Under the pieces are notes generated by a model. The model was not told where the DNA came from and searched no databases. It was given only the letters and a program-made list of their open reading frames with translations. A DNA stretch of 64,000 nucleotides from Streptococcus moroccensis. GTDB taxonomy: Bacteria; Bacillota; Bacilli; Lactobacillales; Streptococcaceae. The first letter of the stretch is position 1; each line of letters starts with the position of its first letter. The translations under genes were made by a program, and so were the position numbers. The stretch lies in contig NZ_JAUSTM010000009.1 in NCBI RefSeq assembly GCF_030812835.1, positions 1-64,000 on the forward strand, given 5' to 3'. This document shows positions 50,102 to 59,121 of this stretch, one piece after another.

Positions 50102-50874
50102 TTGGAGTTATTTATTTTATCATCATAATTCTGGCCAACAGCGTTGGAGCGGTTTCTGGTATGGGAGGAGGCGTTCTAATTAAGCCAATATTTGATTTAA
50201 TTGGTGCTCACGATGTAGTTGCTATTTCCTTTTACTCTAGTGTGGCAGTGTTCGTCATGTCACTTGTATCAACATATCGTCAAGTGAAGGGAGGACTGGA
50301 AGTTAATTGGCCTAAAATGTTATCTTTAGCTCTAGGCTCAATAATTGGAGGATACCTTGGAAACTATCTTTTTGAATTAATAAGGATTGTCTTTCAATCA
50401 AACGCAGTTGTACAAGGAGTTCAAATAATTCTGACTTGTTTAACTCTTGTTTTTGCCTTTGTTTATTCTAGAAATCCCTTCATTTCTTTTCGGCTCAATA
50501 GTCTATTGGCATATACATTTTGTGGCTTAACATTAGGTTTATTAGCAAGCTTGTTAGGAATTGGAGGAGGGCCGATTAATGTTTCACTGCTGATGCTACT
50601 ATTTTCTTTACCAATTAAACAAGCGACAGTCTATTCTATAGCAACTATATTTTTCTCTCAAGCAACAAAGTTAATAAGCATTGCTATGACAACAGGTTTT
50701 TCACATTATGATTTGACTCTTTTATATTATATAGTACCTGCTGCTATATTTGGAGGCTTAATTGGAGCACAGTTGAGTCGTCTATTAAATCCTAAGAAAG
50801 TTTCTCTAATATTCCAATTAGTTATCATATTAGTATTAGTAATTAACATTTATAATGGAATAAGATTATTTTAA
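50098..50874 (+). CDS. TauE/SafE family sulfur-anion exporter (first)
   Basis: The 258-residue membrane protein has about eight helices and the TauE/SafE repeats: NSVGAVSGMGGGVLIKPIF near the N-terminus and LLASLLGIGGGPINVSLLML near residue 160. The family is linked to export of sulfite, sulfate or sulfoacetate-like anions. Between maturase and sulfatase it would remove the sulfate freed in the cytoplasm. The start at 50098 overlaps the maturase stop; the frame upstream is maturase sequence. Confidence 0.88.
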   Translation: MIGVIYFIIIILANSVGAVSGMGGGVLIKPIFDLIGAHDVVAISFYSSVAVFVMSLVSTYRQVKGGLEVNWPKMLSLALGSIIGGYLGNYLFELIRIVFQSNAVVQGVQIILTCLTLVFAFVYSRNPFISFRLNSLLAYTFCGLTLGLLASLLGIGGGPINVSLLMLLFSLPIKQATVYSIATIFFSQATKLISIAMTTGFSHYDLTLLYYIVPAAIFGGLIGAQLSRLLNPKKVSLIFQLVIILVLVINIYNGIRLF

Positions 50875-50948
50875 AATTTAAAAAGTTATAAATGATAATT
50901 TTGGGATTATAATTTTAGAAAAATATTTTAAAGATGAAAGGAAGCACA

Positions 50949-52553
50949 ATGACATCTAAAAAACCAAACATCATTATTTTAAATCCAGACGAAATGCGTT
51001 TAGATACCCTTTCACATATGGGGAACGAAGCATCATATACTCCGTTTTTAGACGACTTTGCTCTAAATGAAGGAGTATCATTTAGTAATGCCTTTTGTCA
51101 GAACCCCGTTTGTGTTCCGAGTCGATGCTCTTTTTTAACAGGTTTATATCCTCATACTCGGGGTCATCGCACAATGTCTCATTTACTACAAGAAAACGAA
51201 ACAAGCTTGTTCAAAGAATTGAAAGATGCAGGTTACTATGTCTGGATGAATGGTCGAAATGACCTTTTGGCTGGTCAAGTTCCTGGTTTGATTGAGTCTC
51301 ATGCCGACGAAATATATTATGGAAAAAATAAGGATGTTAGTCATACGGAGACTTCTCCATATGTTGAAGAAATCAATGCTAAGATGGAGAAGGTTGCTGC
51401 CGATCCATATACTCACTATGAATTGCTTGAAACAGAGTTACATTCGTCAGATACATCAGATACAGATGCCGCAATTGAGCGTATTCTAAATCCGATTGAC
51501 GCCGATAAACCACTCTGTTTATTTATAGGTTGGATGAATCCTCATGTCCCCTATGTCACTTCAGAAAAATATCGTCGTTTAATAGACGATACAAAATTAA
51601 CCAAGCGAGCGCTATTAGAAGAATCAACTGGGAAGTCGCTAATGATTCATGCTATTAATAAGTGGGCTGGGTTAGATTATATGACAGAAGAGGAATGGAC
51701 AGAGATTAGAGCGACTTACCTTGCCCAATGTGCATACATCGATGAGCAGTTCAATCGTATCTGCGATGCGCTTAAAGAGGCTGGAGAATATGACAACTCA
51801 GCTATCTTCTTTTTATCAGATCATGGAGACTTTGCCGGTGATTTTGGCCTGCCTGAAAAGGCTCAAAATACGTTTGAGCACTCTCTTGTAAATGTTCCAC
51901 TTTTGATTAAACCACCGAAAACAGAGGATGTTGATCAAGGAGTTTCAGAGAGCTTAGTGGAATTAATAGATTTTTATGCCACAGTTATGGATTATGCAGG
52001 TGTGGAGCCTAGCGAGGATCACTTTGGGAAATCATTGCGACCTATTATTGAAGAGAGAAGTAAGACTGTTAGAGACTATGTCTTCTCTGAAGGGGGTAGA
52101 AATCCTTATGAAACACAAGCCAGTGAATGGTTAGAATCAGATAATACAGAACGTAACCGAAAAAATGCTTATTGGCCTAAAAAACGAGCTCAAAGCGATC
52201 CTGAAAGTCATGAAAAAGGGACTATGATTTTTGATGGTCGCTATAAGTATATAAAGCGTGCCTCAGGGTTAGATGAGTTTTACGACCTAAAAGAGGATCC
52301 TCAAGAACTTCACAATAGGATAGCGGATCCTGATTTGAAAGAGTATATTCTAGCACTACAAATGGAAATGCTTGATTGGTATCAAAAAACAGCTGATGCC
52401 ATTCCCCGTCAGAAAGATCGTCGATTCTCTAACCAACGTGTATGGGACATGGTTTCTACTATTTGCCCTCCAGACAAAGAAGAAAAGGTTAGAGAGATGA
52501 TTGCAAGCGGATTACCATTAGCACAGATAATGACATTTTGTAAAACTACATAA
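50949..52553 (+). CDS. Cytoplasmic Cys-type sulfatase (second)
   Basis: The roughly 534-residue sulfatase has no signal peptide: PNIIILNPDEMRLDTL with the first metal ligands, signature CVPSR at residues 55-59 (Cys 55) followed by LTGLYPHTRGHRTM, and the second metal-binding patch FFLSDHGDFAGDFG near residue 285. The C-terminal region has DGRYKYIKRASG and ELYDLKEDP-like LDEFYDLKEDPQELHNRI. It is only distantly like the first sulfatase, so the two likely remove different sulfates or act at different steps. The ATG at 50949 has AAAGGAAG upstream; an in-frame ATG 15 bases earlier is less likely. Confidence 0.92.
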   Translation: MTSKKPNIIILNPDEMRLDTLSHMGNEASYTPFLDDFALNEGVSFSNAFCQNPVCVPSRCSFLTGLYPHTRGHRTMSHLLQENETSLFKELKDAGYYVWMNGRNDLLAGQVPGLIESHADEIYYGKNKDVSHTETSPYVEEINAKMEKVAADPYTHYELLETELHSSDTSDTDAAIERILNPIDADKPLCLFIGWMNPHVPYVTSEKYRRLIDDTKLTKRALLEESTGKSLMIHAINKWAGLDYMTEEEWTEIRATYLAQCAYIDEQFNRICDALKEAGEYDNSAIFFLSDHGDFAGDFGLPEKAQNTFEHSLVNVPLLIKPPKTEDVDQGVSESLVELIDFYATVMDYAGVEPSEDHFGKSLRPIIEERSKTVRDYVFSEGGRNPYETQASEWLESDNTERNRKNAYWPKKRAQSDPESHEKGTMIFDGRYKYIKRASGLDEFYDLKEDPQELHNRIADPDLKEYILALQMEMLDWYQKTADAIPRQKDRRFSNQRVWDMVSTICPPDKEEKVREMIASGLPLAQIMTFCKTT

Positions 52554-52593
52554 TTTTTTATTTAGGTATTTTTATAAATACCTAAATAAAAAA
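52554..52593. other. Large palindrome between sulfatase and pfk-like genes
   Basis: A stem of about 18 bp (TTTTTTATTTAGGTATTT with its complement to 52593) with a very small loop overlaps the region just after the sulfatase stop. On the plus strand it ends in A, not T, so it is not a standard terminator, though it is symmetric. It lies 8 bases before operator 3. Confidence 0.6.
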
Positions 52594-52600
52594 CGAAAAA

Positions 52601-52614
52601 AGAAAACGTTTTCT
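52601..52614. promoter_or_regulatory. Operator 3 of the regulon (upstream of the pfk-like gene)
   Basis: AGAAAACGTTTTCT is a perfect 14-bp palindrome centred at 52607.5. TATAAT at 52647-52652 has its centre exactly 42 bp downstream. A second TATAAT follows at 52661-52666. Confidence 0.78.
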
Positions 52615-52754
52615 CAACTGAAAGAAATAATTCTCTATTTTAGAGTTATAATTGGTTTAGTATAATTAATATTTGAGTAAAAATTTTCGTTTATTATCTA
52701 ATTTTAATCACAGGATTATAAATATAAAATTAATAATTATGATTGGAGTATAAG

Positions 52755-53918
52755 ATGTCAGGTAATATACTTATCGTTCATGGTGGCGGGCCTACTGCTG
52801 TAATGAATAGTTCGCTGTACGGTGTTGTAAAAGCTGCAAAAGATTTGAATGATGGAAAGAAAATTTTCGCAGCAAGAAATGGTACAGGAGGTTTTTTAAA
52901 AGAAGATTTTATCGATTTAACGGATGTTTCGGAAAATGAATTAGAATTACTATTGCAGACGCCAGGAACATCAATTGGAACTTCACGAGATCCTCTTGAA
53001 AGACCTGAGTATGAAAAGATGGTAGAGGTTCTGTTGAAAAATGGCATCGAATATGTATTTTTCAATGGTGGAAACGGTACTATGGATACCTGTGGGAAAC
53101 TTTATGACATTTGTCGAGAAAAAGACCTTGCCATTCAAGTGATGGGGATTCCCAAAACCATGGATAATGATCTAGCTATCACTGACCACAGTCCAGGTTT
53201 TGCAAGTGCCGCTCGATATATTGCTCAGAGTGTGAAAGAAGTTTGTTTTGATGTGCGAAGTCTTCCGATTCATGTCGTTGTTATTGAGACATCGGGTAGA
53301 AATGCAGGATGGATTACAGCTGCTAGTGCATTGGCTGATCCTACAGGGAAATACGCACCTGACTTGATTTATTTGCCAGAAGTAGCATTTGATGAAGCAA
53401 CTTTCTTAGCCGATATCAAGGAACTTTTGAAAACTAAATCGGGAATCGTCGTTGTTGCTAGTGAAGGTTTGACAGATAAAGAAGGAAAACCTATCGTCAA
53501 ACCAATCTTTAAGACAGATCGAGCAACCTACTTTGGTGATGTTAGTTCACATTTAGCTAACTTAATCATTAAGGAATTGGGGTACAAAGCACGCGGAGAA
53601 AAACCTGGATTGCTCGGGAGGGCCTCAATTGCACTTCAAAGTCCAGTTGATCGTGATGAAGCTATTGAAGCTGGCCGAGTCGCATTTGAAGCAGCAATGG
53701 CAGGAGAGAGTGGGAAAATGGTTGCTTTCAAACGTGTTGAGGGTGAAAAATATGCTATCGAAACATTCTTGGTTGATATCAAGGAAGTCATGATGCATGA
53801 GAGGAAATTACCAGATAATTATATAAATGAATCAAAAAATGGTGTGACACAAGATTTTATTGACTGGTGTCAACCATTAATTGGTGAAGAGATTCCAGAG
53901 ATGATTTCATTCAATTAA
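52755..53918 (+). CDS. 6-phosphofructokinase-family kinase
   Basis: This roughly 387-residue PFK-A superfamily protein has N-terminal HGGGPTAVMNSSLYG, FFNGGNGTMDT near residue 100, catalytic GIPKTMDND near residue 132, and FASAARYIAQSVKEV. Overall it resembles the PPi-PFK-like clade, which often reads GGNDSMDT, but it has Gly where PPi-users have Asp and Lys in PKTMDND. That Gly/Lys pair is known in some ATP-dependent PFKs, so ATP is the likelier donor. It should phosphorylate C1 of a ketose, perhaps not fructose-6-phosphate. The ATG at 52755 follows TTGGAG; a TTG 12 bases earlier is in frame. It is followed by aldolase and PGI-like genes. Confidence 0.88.
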   Translation: MSGNILIVHGGGPTAVMNSSLYGVVKAAKDLNDGKKIFAARNGTGGFLKEDFIDLTDVSENELELLLQTPGTSIGTSRDPLERPEYEKMVEVLLKNGIEYVFFNGGNGTMDTCGKLYDICREKDLAIQVMGIPKTMDNDLAITDHSPGFASAARYIAQSVKEVCFDVRSLPIHVVVIETSGRNAGWITAASALADPTGKYAPDLIYLPEVAFDEATFLADIKELLKTKSGIVVVASEGLTDKEGKPIVKPIFKTDRATYFGDVSSHLANLIIKELGYKARGEKPGLLGRASIALQSPVDRDEAIEAGRVAFEAAMAGESGKMVAFKRVEGEKYAIETFLVDIKEVMMHERKLPDNYINESKNGVTQDFIDWCQPLIGEEIPEMISFN

Positions 53919-53934
53919 AAAGGAGATTTTAACA

Positions 53935-55086
53935 ATGTTAGTAACACTTAGAGATGTTTTAACATCAGCAGATAAACTAAGATATGCCCAAGGAGCATTT
54001 AATGTTAATGCTGTTTCACAAATTAAAGCAGCAATTGAAATTCATAATGAATTACGTAGTCCTGCAATTATCCAAGGAGCAAATCTTGCTAATGGTTTTA
54101 TGGGCGGTCGTATTGATTTCCAAAATTGCACATTAGAGGAGAAAAGAGCGGGTGCCAAAAACATTGGTGATGCCGTGAAAAAATATGCTGCTGAAGTTGA
54201 TATTCCAGTTGTTTTACACTTAGATCATGGGAATGATTTTGATGCTTGTGTGGCAGCTATTGATGGAGGATATACGAGTGTCATGATTGACGCTAGTAGC
54301 TTGCCTTATGATGATAATGTGGAATTAACCCGTGAAGTTGTTAAGTATGCCCATGAGCGTGGTGTATCTGTTGAAGGAGAACTTGGTGTCATTGCAGGTG
54401 TTGAAGATGATGTCTTTAGCGAACGAAGCACATATACAAGTCCTTTCCAAGCTATTGATTTCTTTAAGAAAACAGAAGTAGATGCGCTTGCAATTAGTTA
54501 TGGAACCACACATGGGCCGAACAAGGGTAAGGATACAAAAATTCGTCGTGAGATTCCTATAGCTATTAAAGAATGTATGCGTCATGAAGGCATCGATGGA
54601 TTTTTAGTTAGCCATGGTTCATCAACTGTTCCTCAATATATAGTTGAGGAGATTAAGCAACTTGGTGGTAACCTCGAAAATGCTTATGGTATTGATGTGA
54701 ATCAATTAATAGAAGTTTCAGAAGCTGGTATTAATAAAATTAATGTAGATACCGATCTTCGCATCGCAACAACAAGGAACATCCGTGAATTGTTTAAAAA
54801 GAGACCAGAACTTCAGAAGTCAGAGACCGTTGGAGAAATTTTTAGTATCCTTAAGAATCATCCAGAATATTCTGATCCAAGGGCTTTCCTGCATCCGATT
54901 ATGGATACTTTAATGTATGGTGACATAGCATCTGAAGATGTGGCTGCAATTACAGCAGCTATGGAATTAGCTGTTAAAGAAGCAATAGGAACATTGCTTG
55001 TTAAATTTGGTAGTTATGGGAAAGCTCCTCTTGTTCAGCAGCGGTCATTAGGTGAAATGGCAGAATGGTATAAATCACAAAAATAA
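53935..55086 (+). CDS. Class II fructose-bisphosphate aldolase-family protein
   Basis: The 383-residue class II (metal-dependent) aldolase has FNVNAVSQIKAAIE near the N-terminus, HLDHGNDFDAC with zinc ligands near residue 97, EGELGVIAGVEDD, SYGTTHGPNKG, SHGSSTVP, and NVDTDLRIATT near residue 275. Longer than the 285-residue tagatose type, closer to the class IIB FbaA length. It cleaves a ketose 1-phosphate or bisphosphate to DHAP and an aldehyde. Streptococci have a housekeeping class II aldolase elsewhere, so this dedicated copy points to a special substrate. It is 16 bases after the pfk-like gene. Confidence 0.9.
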   Translation: MLVTLRDVLTSADKLRYAQGAFNVNAVSQIKAAIEIHNELRSPAIIQGANLANGFMGGRIDFQNCTLEEKRAGAKNIGDAVKKYAAEVDIPVVLHLDHGNDFDACVAAIDGGYTSVMIDASSLPYDDNVELTREVVKYAHERGVSVEGELGVIAGVEDDVFSERSTYTSPFQAIDFFKKTEVDALAISYGTTHGPNKGKDTKIRREIPIAIKECMRHEGIDGFLVSHGSSTVPQYIVEEIKQLGGNLENAYGIDVNQLIEVSEAGINKINVDTDLRIATTRNIRELFKKRPELQKSETVGEIFSILKNHPEYSDPRAFLHPIMDTLMYGDIASEDVAAITAAMELAVKEAIGTLLVKFGSYGKAPLVQQRSLGEMAEWYKSQK

Positions 55087-55100
55087 ACAGAGGGGTCGAA

Positions 55101-56354
55101 ATGATTACGTTTAAAAAATCTTTTAAGAATATCGAAGATCAAAACAAATACAATGCTTATTTGAATGATCATGTGAACATTATCGGGGAAATTGTAGAGG
55201 GAGAGGCTGACTATTTAGACAACTTAGGTTGGTTTTCAGTTGATAAATGGGCAAATGAAGGTTTTCTTTCACAATTTAAAGCTTTAGCTACTGAGATAAG
55301 GGAAAAAGCAGATGTTTTTATTTTAATTGGTGTTGGTGGTTCAAACAATGCAGCCAGATCTGTAATTGAAGCGTTGCAAGTTGATGGTCCAGAAATTATA
55401 TACAGTGGGAATACACTTTCTCCTCATCAATTTAATAAAGTGCTAGCTCAATTAGAAGGCAAATCAGTCTATATGAATTGTATTGCAAAAAACTTTGAAA
55501 CCCTTGAACCGGGTTCATCTTTTAGAGTGTTGCGACAATACATTATTAATCAGTACGGGGAAGAAGAAGCGGCTAAGAGGATTATTGCAACTGGTTCACG
55601 AAATAGTAGCCTAGAACAACTTTGTAAAGATAACGGTTATACATTTTTAGAGTTTCCAGAAGATGTAGGCGGTCGATTTACCTCCATGACTAGTGTTGGC
55701 CTACTACCAATGGCTGTTGCGGGTCTTGATATTGATGCTATGGTAAGTGGTGCAAGAGATATGCAACAGCAATTACACAACGATAAGACTATTGATAATC
55801 AAGCTTATCGGTATGCTTCTTATCGAAATTTCGAATATGAAAATGGCTATAAGGTTGAAATGTTAGCAAGTTTTGAACCTCAATTCAGATGGTTCAATAA
55901 GTGGTGGTTACAGCTGTTTGGAGAGAGCGAAGGGAAGGATAGCAAAGGTATTTTACCAACTTATGCAGAGTATTCAGAAGACTTACATGCCATTGGGCAA
56001 TTTATTCAGGATGGATCTCCAATTGTTTTTGAAACATTCATCGACGTAAAAAAAGCTAACGCGTCCTTAGTTGTAAAATCTGATGATAAGAAAGATTACT
56101 TTGATTATCTCGATGGAAAAGATTTCTGGCAGATTAACAAGATTGCTTTTGAAGCAACTTTTGCAGCACATTCGGAAAAATTACCTTGTGCAATGATTGA
56201 AGTTGATGAGATAGATGCTTATAATTTTGGTCAACTATTCTACTTTTTCCAATTTGCTTGCTATCTTTCTTGCACGCTCATGGGAGTAAATCCATTTAAT
56301 CAACCTGGTGTTGAAGCTTATAAGCAATTGATGTTCACATCTTTAAAAAAATAG
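55101..56354 (+). CDS. Phosphoglucose isomerase-family (SIS) protein
   Basis: The 417-residue protein has two SIS domains: IGVGGSNNAARSVIEAL near residue 75 (phosphate-binding Ser/Asn), GGRFTSMTSVGLLPMAVAGLD near residue 190 (the PGI signature region), and a C-terminal NPFNQPGVEAYK near residue 400, where PGI has its catalytic Lys. It is shorter than PGI of most bacteria (about 450) and diverged, so it probably isomerises another aldose to ketose carrying an anion at C6. It forms a PGI-PFK-aldolase set with the two preceding genes. Confidence 0.88.
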   Translation: MITFKKSFKNIEDQNKYNAYLNDHVNIIGEIVEGEADYLDNLGWFSVDKWANEGFLSQFKALATEIREKADVFILIGVGGSNNAARSVIEALQVDGPEIIYSGNTLSPHQFNKVLAQLEGKSVYMNCIAKNFETLEPGSSFRVLRQYIINQYGEEEAAKRIIATGSRNSSLEQLCKDNGYTFLEFPEDVGGRFTSMTSVGLLPMAVAGLDIDAMVSGARDMQQQLHNDKTIDNQAYRYASYRNFEYENGYKVEMLASFEPQFRWFNKWWLQLFGESEGKDSKGILPTYAEYSEDLHAIGQFIQDGSPIVFETFIDVKKANASLVVKSDDKKDYFDYLDGKDFWQINKIAFEATFAAHSEKLPCAMIEVDEIDAYNFGQLFYFFQFACYLSCTLMGVNPFNQPGVEAYKQLMFTSLKK

Positions 56355-56363
56355 GAATGTGCT

Positions 56364-57095
56364 ATGATAGCGTATATCCTCATTTGCATTAGTACAATTA
56401 TTGCTGGTTTTACACAAGCATCTTTAGGATTCGGTTCAGGAATTGTGATTATGATTTTTTTACCGACGCTATTTCCTATTGCAGAAAGTGCAGCTATATC
56501 ATCATCAATAACGATGGTTTTAAGTGCACTTATGGTAAGACGATATTCACGTTTTATTAACCTAAAGAAAGTTGTATTTCCAGCAATTATATATTCAATT
56601 GCATCAGTCTTATCTATTTATTATTCTGGTTATATTCATGCAACTTATGCAAAAATAGGATTTGGTATCTTTTTGTTATCATTATCAGTTTACCAATTCA
56701 TTTTTGCAAATAAGAATAATAAAGATCTAGGCTATTTTAAAAGTCTGATCTTTATTATTTTGTCAGGGATTTTTAGTGGTTTATTTGGTATTGGTGGCCC
56801 GTTAATGGCAATCTACTTTTTAAAGGTATGTCAATCTAAAGAAGAATATTTAGGAATCACGCAACTTTTTTTTATCTCAAATAGTATATTTTCACTTCTC
56901 ACCAGAATTTCAACCGGAATTTTAGAAGTTGGACATATGCCAATTATCCTGATTGGGATTGTGGGAATATTATGTGGCTTTTGGCTTTCAAATCGTTTTA
57001 TTAGAATAAAGGAAATCACAAGATTTAAGATTTATATCTATCAAGCGGTTGGGATTGTCGGTATCTTTTATATAATGCAAGGCTTTTTAAAATGA
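56364..57095 (+). CDS. TauE/SafE family sulfur-anion exporter (second)
   Basis: The 243-residue membrane protein with about eight helices carries the two family repeats: AGFTQASLGFGSGIVIMIFL at the N-terminus (cited whole at 20 residues) and GIFSGLFGIGGPLMAIYFLK in the middle. It is clearly different from the first copy, so the pair may export different anions, for example sulfate and an organosulfonate or sulfite. It lies 9 bases after the PGI-like gene. Confidence 0.85.
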   Translation: MIAYILICISTIIAGFTQASLGFGSGIVIMIFLPTLFPIAESAAISSSITMVLSALMVRRYSRFINLKKVVFPAIIYSIASVLSIYYSGYIHATYAKIGFGIFLLSLSVYQFIFANKNNKDLGYFKSLIFIILSGIFSGLFGIGGPLMAIYFLKVCQSKEEYLGITQLFFISNSIFSLLTRISTGILEVGHMPIILIGIVGILCGFWLSNRFIRIKEITRFKIYIYQAVGIVGIFYIMQGFLK

Positions 57096-57105
57096 AAGGA
57101 GAATT

Positions 57106-58002
57106 ATGGTAAAAATAGGATTTTTAACTAATCGTTTAGTACAACTAGGTGAAAGTAATTTAGAGTCCATAGCTAATTGGGCAATGGCAAATGGTTTTAG
57201 AGATCTAGAGGTCGGGCCAACCATTCCAATGGAGGAAGAATTATTTGCTGATGTTATTCATAAAACTGGTATTTCCATTAGTGCACTGACTTATTGCCGA
57301 AATTATTTAAGTTCAATTTCTGAAGAAGCAGATATGCATCGAAAAGAGTTGATAAAACGCATTAATTTTGCAGGTGATAATAATGTTGAAAAAATTGTTA
57401 CCTCAACGGGGATATTGAAACCTATTCGAGAAGATATTTATGATAGTTATGAATCTATTCGTAAATTGCCTAGTCGCAGTTTTGATGATGTTGTTAAGTT
57501 TTTTGAGCCAATTGTTGAGTTAGCAGAAAATAAGAAGGTTAAAATTGCTGTTGAAAATTGTCCTCTTATGGGGAATATTGCCATTTCACCTGTCATGTGG
57601 AGAGCGCTATTAGAAAAATTGGATAGTGAATATTTTGGCTTAACATATGATCCATCTCATTTGGTTTGGGAATTTATCAATCCGTATGATTATATTAGTG
57701 AGTTTGGAAATAAGATTTTCCATATCCATGCTAAGGATACTATAGTTGACCACAAGCGTTTGAGTGAAACTGGAATCTTGACCAATTTTGATTGGTGGGA
57801 ATATGCACTTCCTGGTACAGGAGATTTGGATTGGGATCGGTTTTTCAAAGAATTACAAAAGGTTAATTATAAAGGTACTATAAGTATCGAGCATGAGGAT
57901 AAAGAACATTCAAACTCTTTAGATGAAGTCAAAAATGGACTTATTTTTGGACAAAAATTTATTCAAGAAAAACTTAATTTATATAATATGGGTGAAAAAT
58001 AA
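57106..58002 (+). CDS. Xylose isomerase-like TIM-barrel protein (first)
   Basis: The 298-residue sugar phosphate isomerase/epimerase-family TIM barrel (AP endonuclease 2/IolE-like) has probable metal ligands Glu in VAVENCP-like KIAVENCPLMG, Asp/His in TYDPSHLVWEF near residue 183, His in KIFHIHAKDT near residue 205 and Glu in ISIEHEDKEHS near the C-terminus. No signal peptide. Such proteins isomerise, epimerise or act as 3-keto-glycoside lyases with Gfo/Idh oxidoreductases. It is the first of two that alternate with two oxidoreductases. Confidence 0.85.
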   Translation: MVKIGFLTNRLVQLGESNLESIANWAMANGFRDLEVGPTIPMEEELFADVIHKTGISISALTYCRNYLSSISEEADMHRKELIKRINFAGDNNVEKIVTSTGILKPIREDIYDSYESIRKLPSRSFDDVVKFFEPIVELAENKKVKIAVENCPLMGNIAISPVMWRALLEKLDSEYFGLTYDPSHLVWEFINPYDYISEFGNKIFHIHAKDTIVDHKRLSETGILTNFDWWEYALPGTGDLDWDRFFKELQKVNYKGTISIEHEDKEHSNSLDEVKNGLIFGQKFIQEKLNLYNMGEK

Positions 58003-58013
58003 AGGAGAAAATC

Positions 58014-59117
58014 ATGGAAAAAATTAAAATTGGTATTGTTGGGACCGGTAAGACTATTGGCATTGCACAGATGCATATTGGTGCATTTAAACGTATGGAT
58101 TCTGTAGAAATTACGGCCTTATATGATATACTACCTGATTTTGCAAAAGAATATAAAGAACGTTTTGAGCTAACTAATGCTGATGTTTGTTCAACTTACG
58201 ATGAACTTCTATCCAAAGTAGATGCTGTTATTATTTGTACCCCAAATAATACTCACGTATCTTATGCTGTTCAAGCTATTAATGCAGGTAAACATGTGCT
58301 TTGTGAGAAACCCTTTGGAACTAGTGCTGAGGATAGCTTAAGAGCCTTACAGTATTCAAAATTAACAGACAAAGTTTGTATGATTGGTTTTTGCTATCGG
58401 GGTGTTCCTGCATTTCGTTATATTAAACATCTCATTGATAACAAAGAGCTAGGAGAGGTTTACTATGTACGCCAGTCTCAAGGAGGTAATCGTATTGGTA
58501 ATCCTGATGTTAAATTAGAATGGCGTATGCAAGATATTCTTTCTGGACCAGGGGCTGTCTACGATTTCGGTAGTCATCAGCTAGATATTGCTGATTGGAT
58601 GTTACAAAAAGACTATGGTGAAATAGTTGAAGTCCAAGCGATGAAGCGAACATATATTAAAGAACGACAAGAAGTCTTCTCTAATGAATACAGAGCAGTA
58701 ACCAATGATGATGTTTGTGTTTACAATGTTGTAACAGACAAGGGTGTTTTAATTAGTAATACAGTCAGCCGAATTGGATCAGAAACGACTATGGAAGTCT
58801 ATGGATCAAAAGGCCACGTAATCTACAATGCCACTCGTCCTTTTGAGGTGACATTGTTTGCTAAAGATGAAAATAACAACTATAAAGCTCCAGCAGTGGT
58901 AGATGTACCAGAAGAGCTTTATTTGGAAGATGCTAATACTCCTAAAGAGCCGTTTTCAATTAATTTCTATCTACAGGCAAAAAGCTTCGTTGAAGCAATT
59001 CAATCAGGCAAGAGTTTCGAGAACACATTTGACCGTGGTTATTACATCCAAAACTTATTAGATTATGTAAATGAATCAGCAGAAAAAGGCTGTACAATTG
59101 TAATTGGCGAGGAATAA
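58014..59117 (+). CDS. Gfo/Idh/MocA family oxidoreductase (first)
   Basis: The 367-residue protein has an N-terminal NAD(P)-binding fold GIVGTGKTIGIAQMHIGAF (glycine-rich loop, residues 8-26), the catalytic EKP at residues 98-100, and a C-terminal beta-sheet domain with GAVYDFGSHQLDIADWML near residue 182, whose His and Asp are typical active-site residues. It oxidises or reduces a sugar hydroxyl. The loop has Lys-Thr-Ile where many relatives have Gly/Ala, a small deviation. It ends 4 bases before the second TIM-barrel gene. Confidence 0.9.
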   Translation: MEKIKIGIVGTGKTIGIAQMHIGAFKRMDSVEITALYDILPDFAKEYKERFELTNADVCSTYDELLSKVDAVIICTPNNTHVSYAVQAINAGKHVLCEKPFGTSAEDSLRALQYSKLTDKVCMIGFCYRGVPAFRYIKHLIDNKELGEVYYVRQSQGGNRIGNPDVKLEWRMQDILSGPGAVYDFGSHQLDIADWMLQKDYGEIVEVQAMKRTYIKERQEVFSNEYRAVTNDDVCVYNVVTDKGVLISNTVSRIGSETTMEVYGSKGHVIYNATRPFEVTLFAKDENNNYKAPAVVDVPEELYLEDANTPKEPFSINFYLQAKSFVEAIQSGKSFENTFDRGYYIQNLLDYVNESAEKGCTIVIGEE

Positions 59118-59121
59118 ACTT

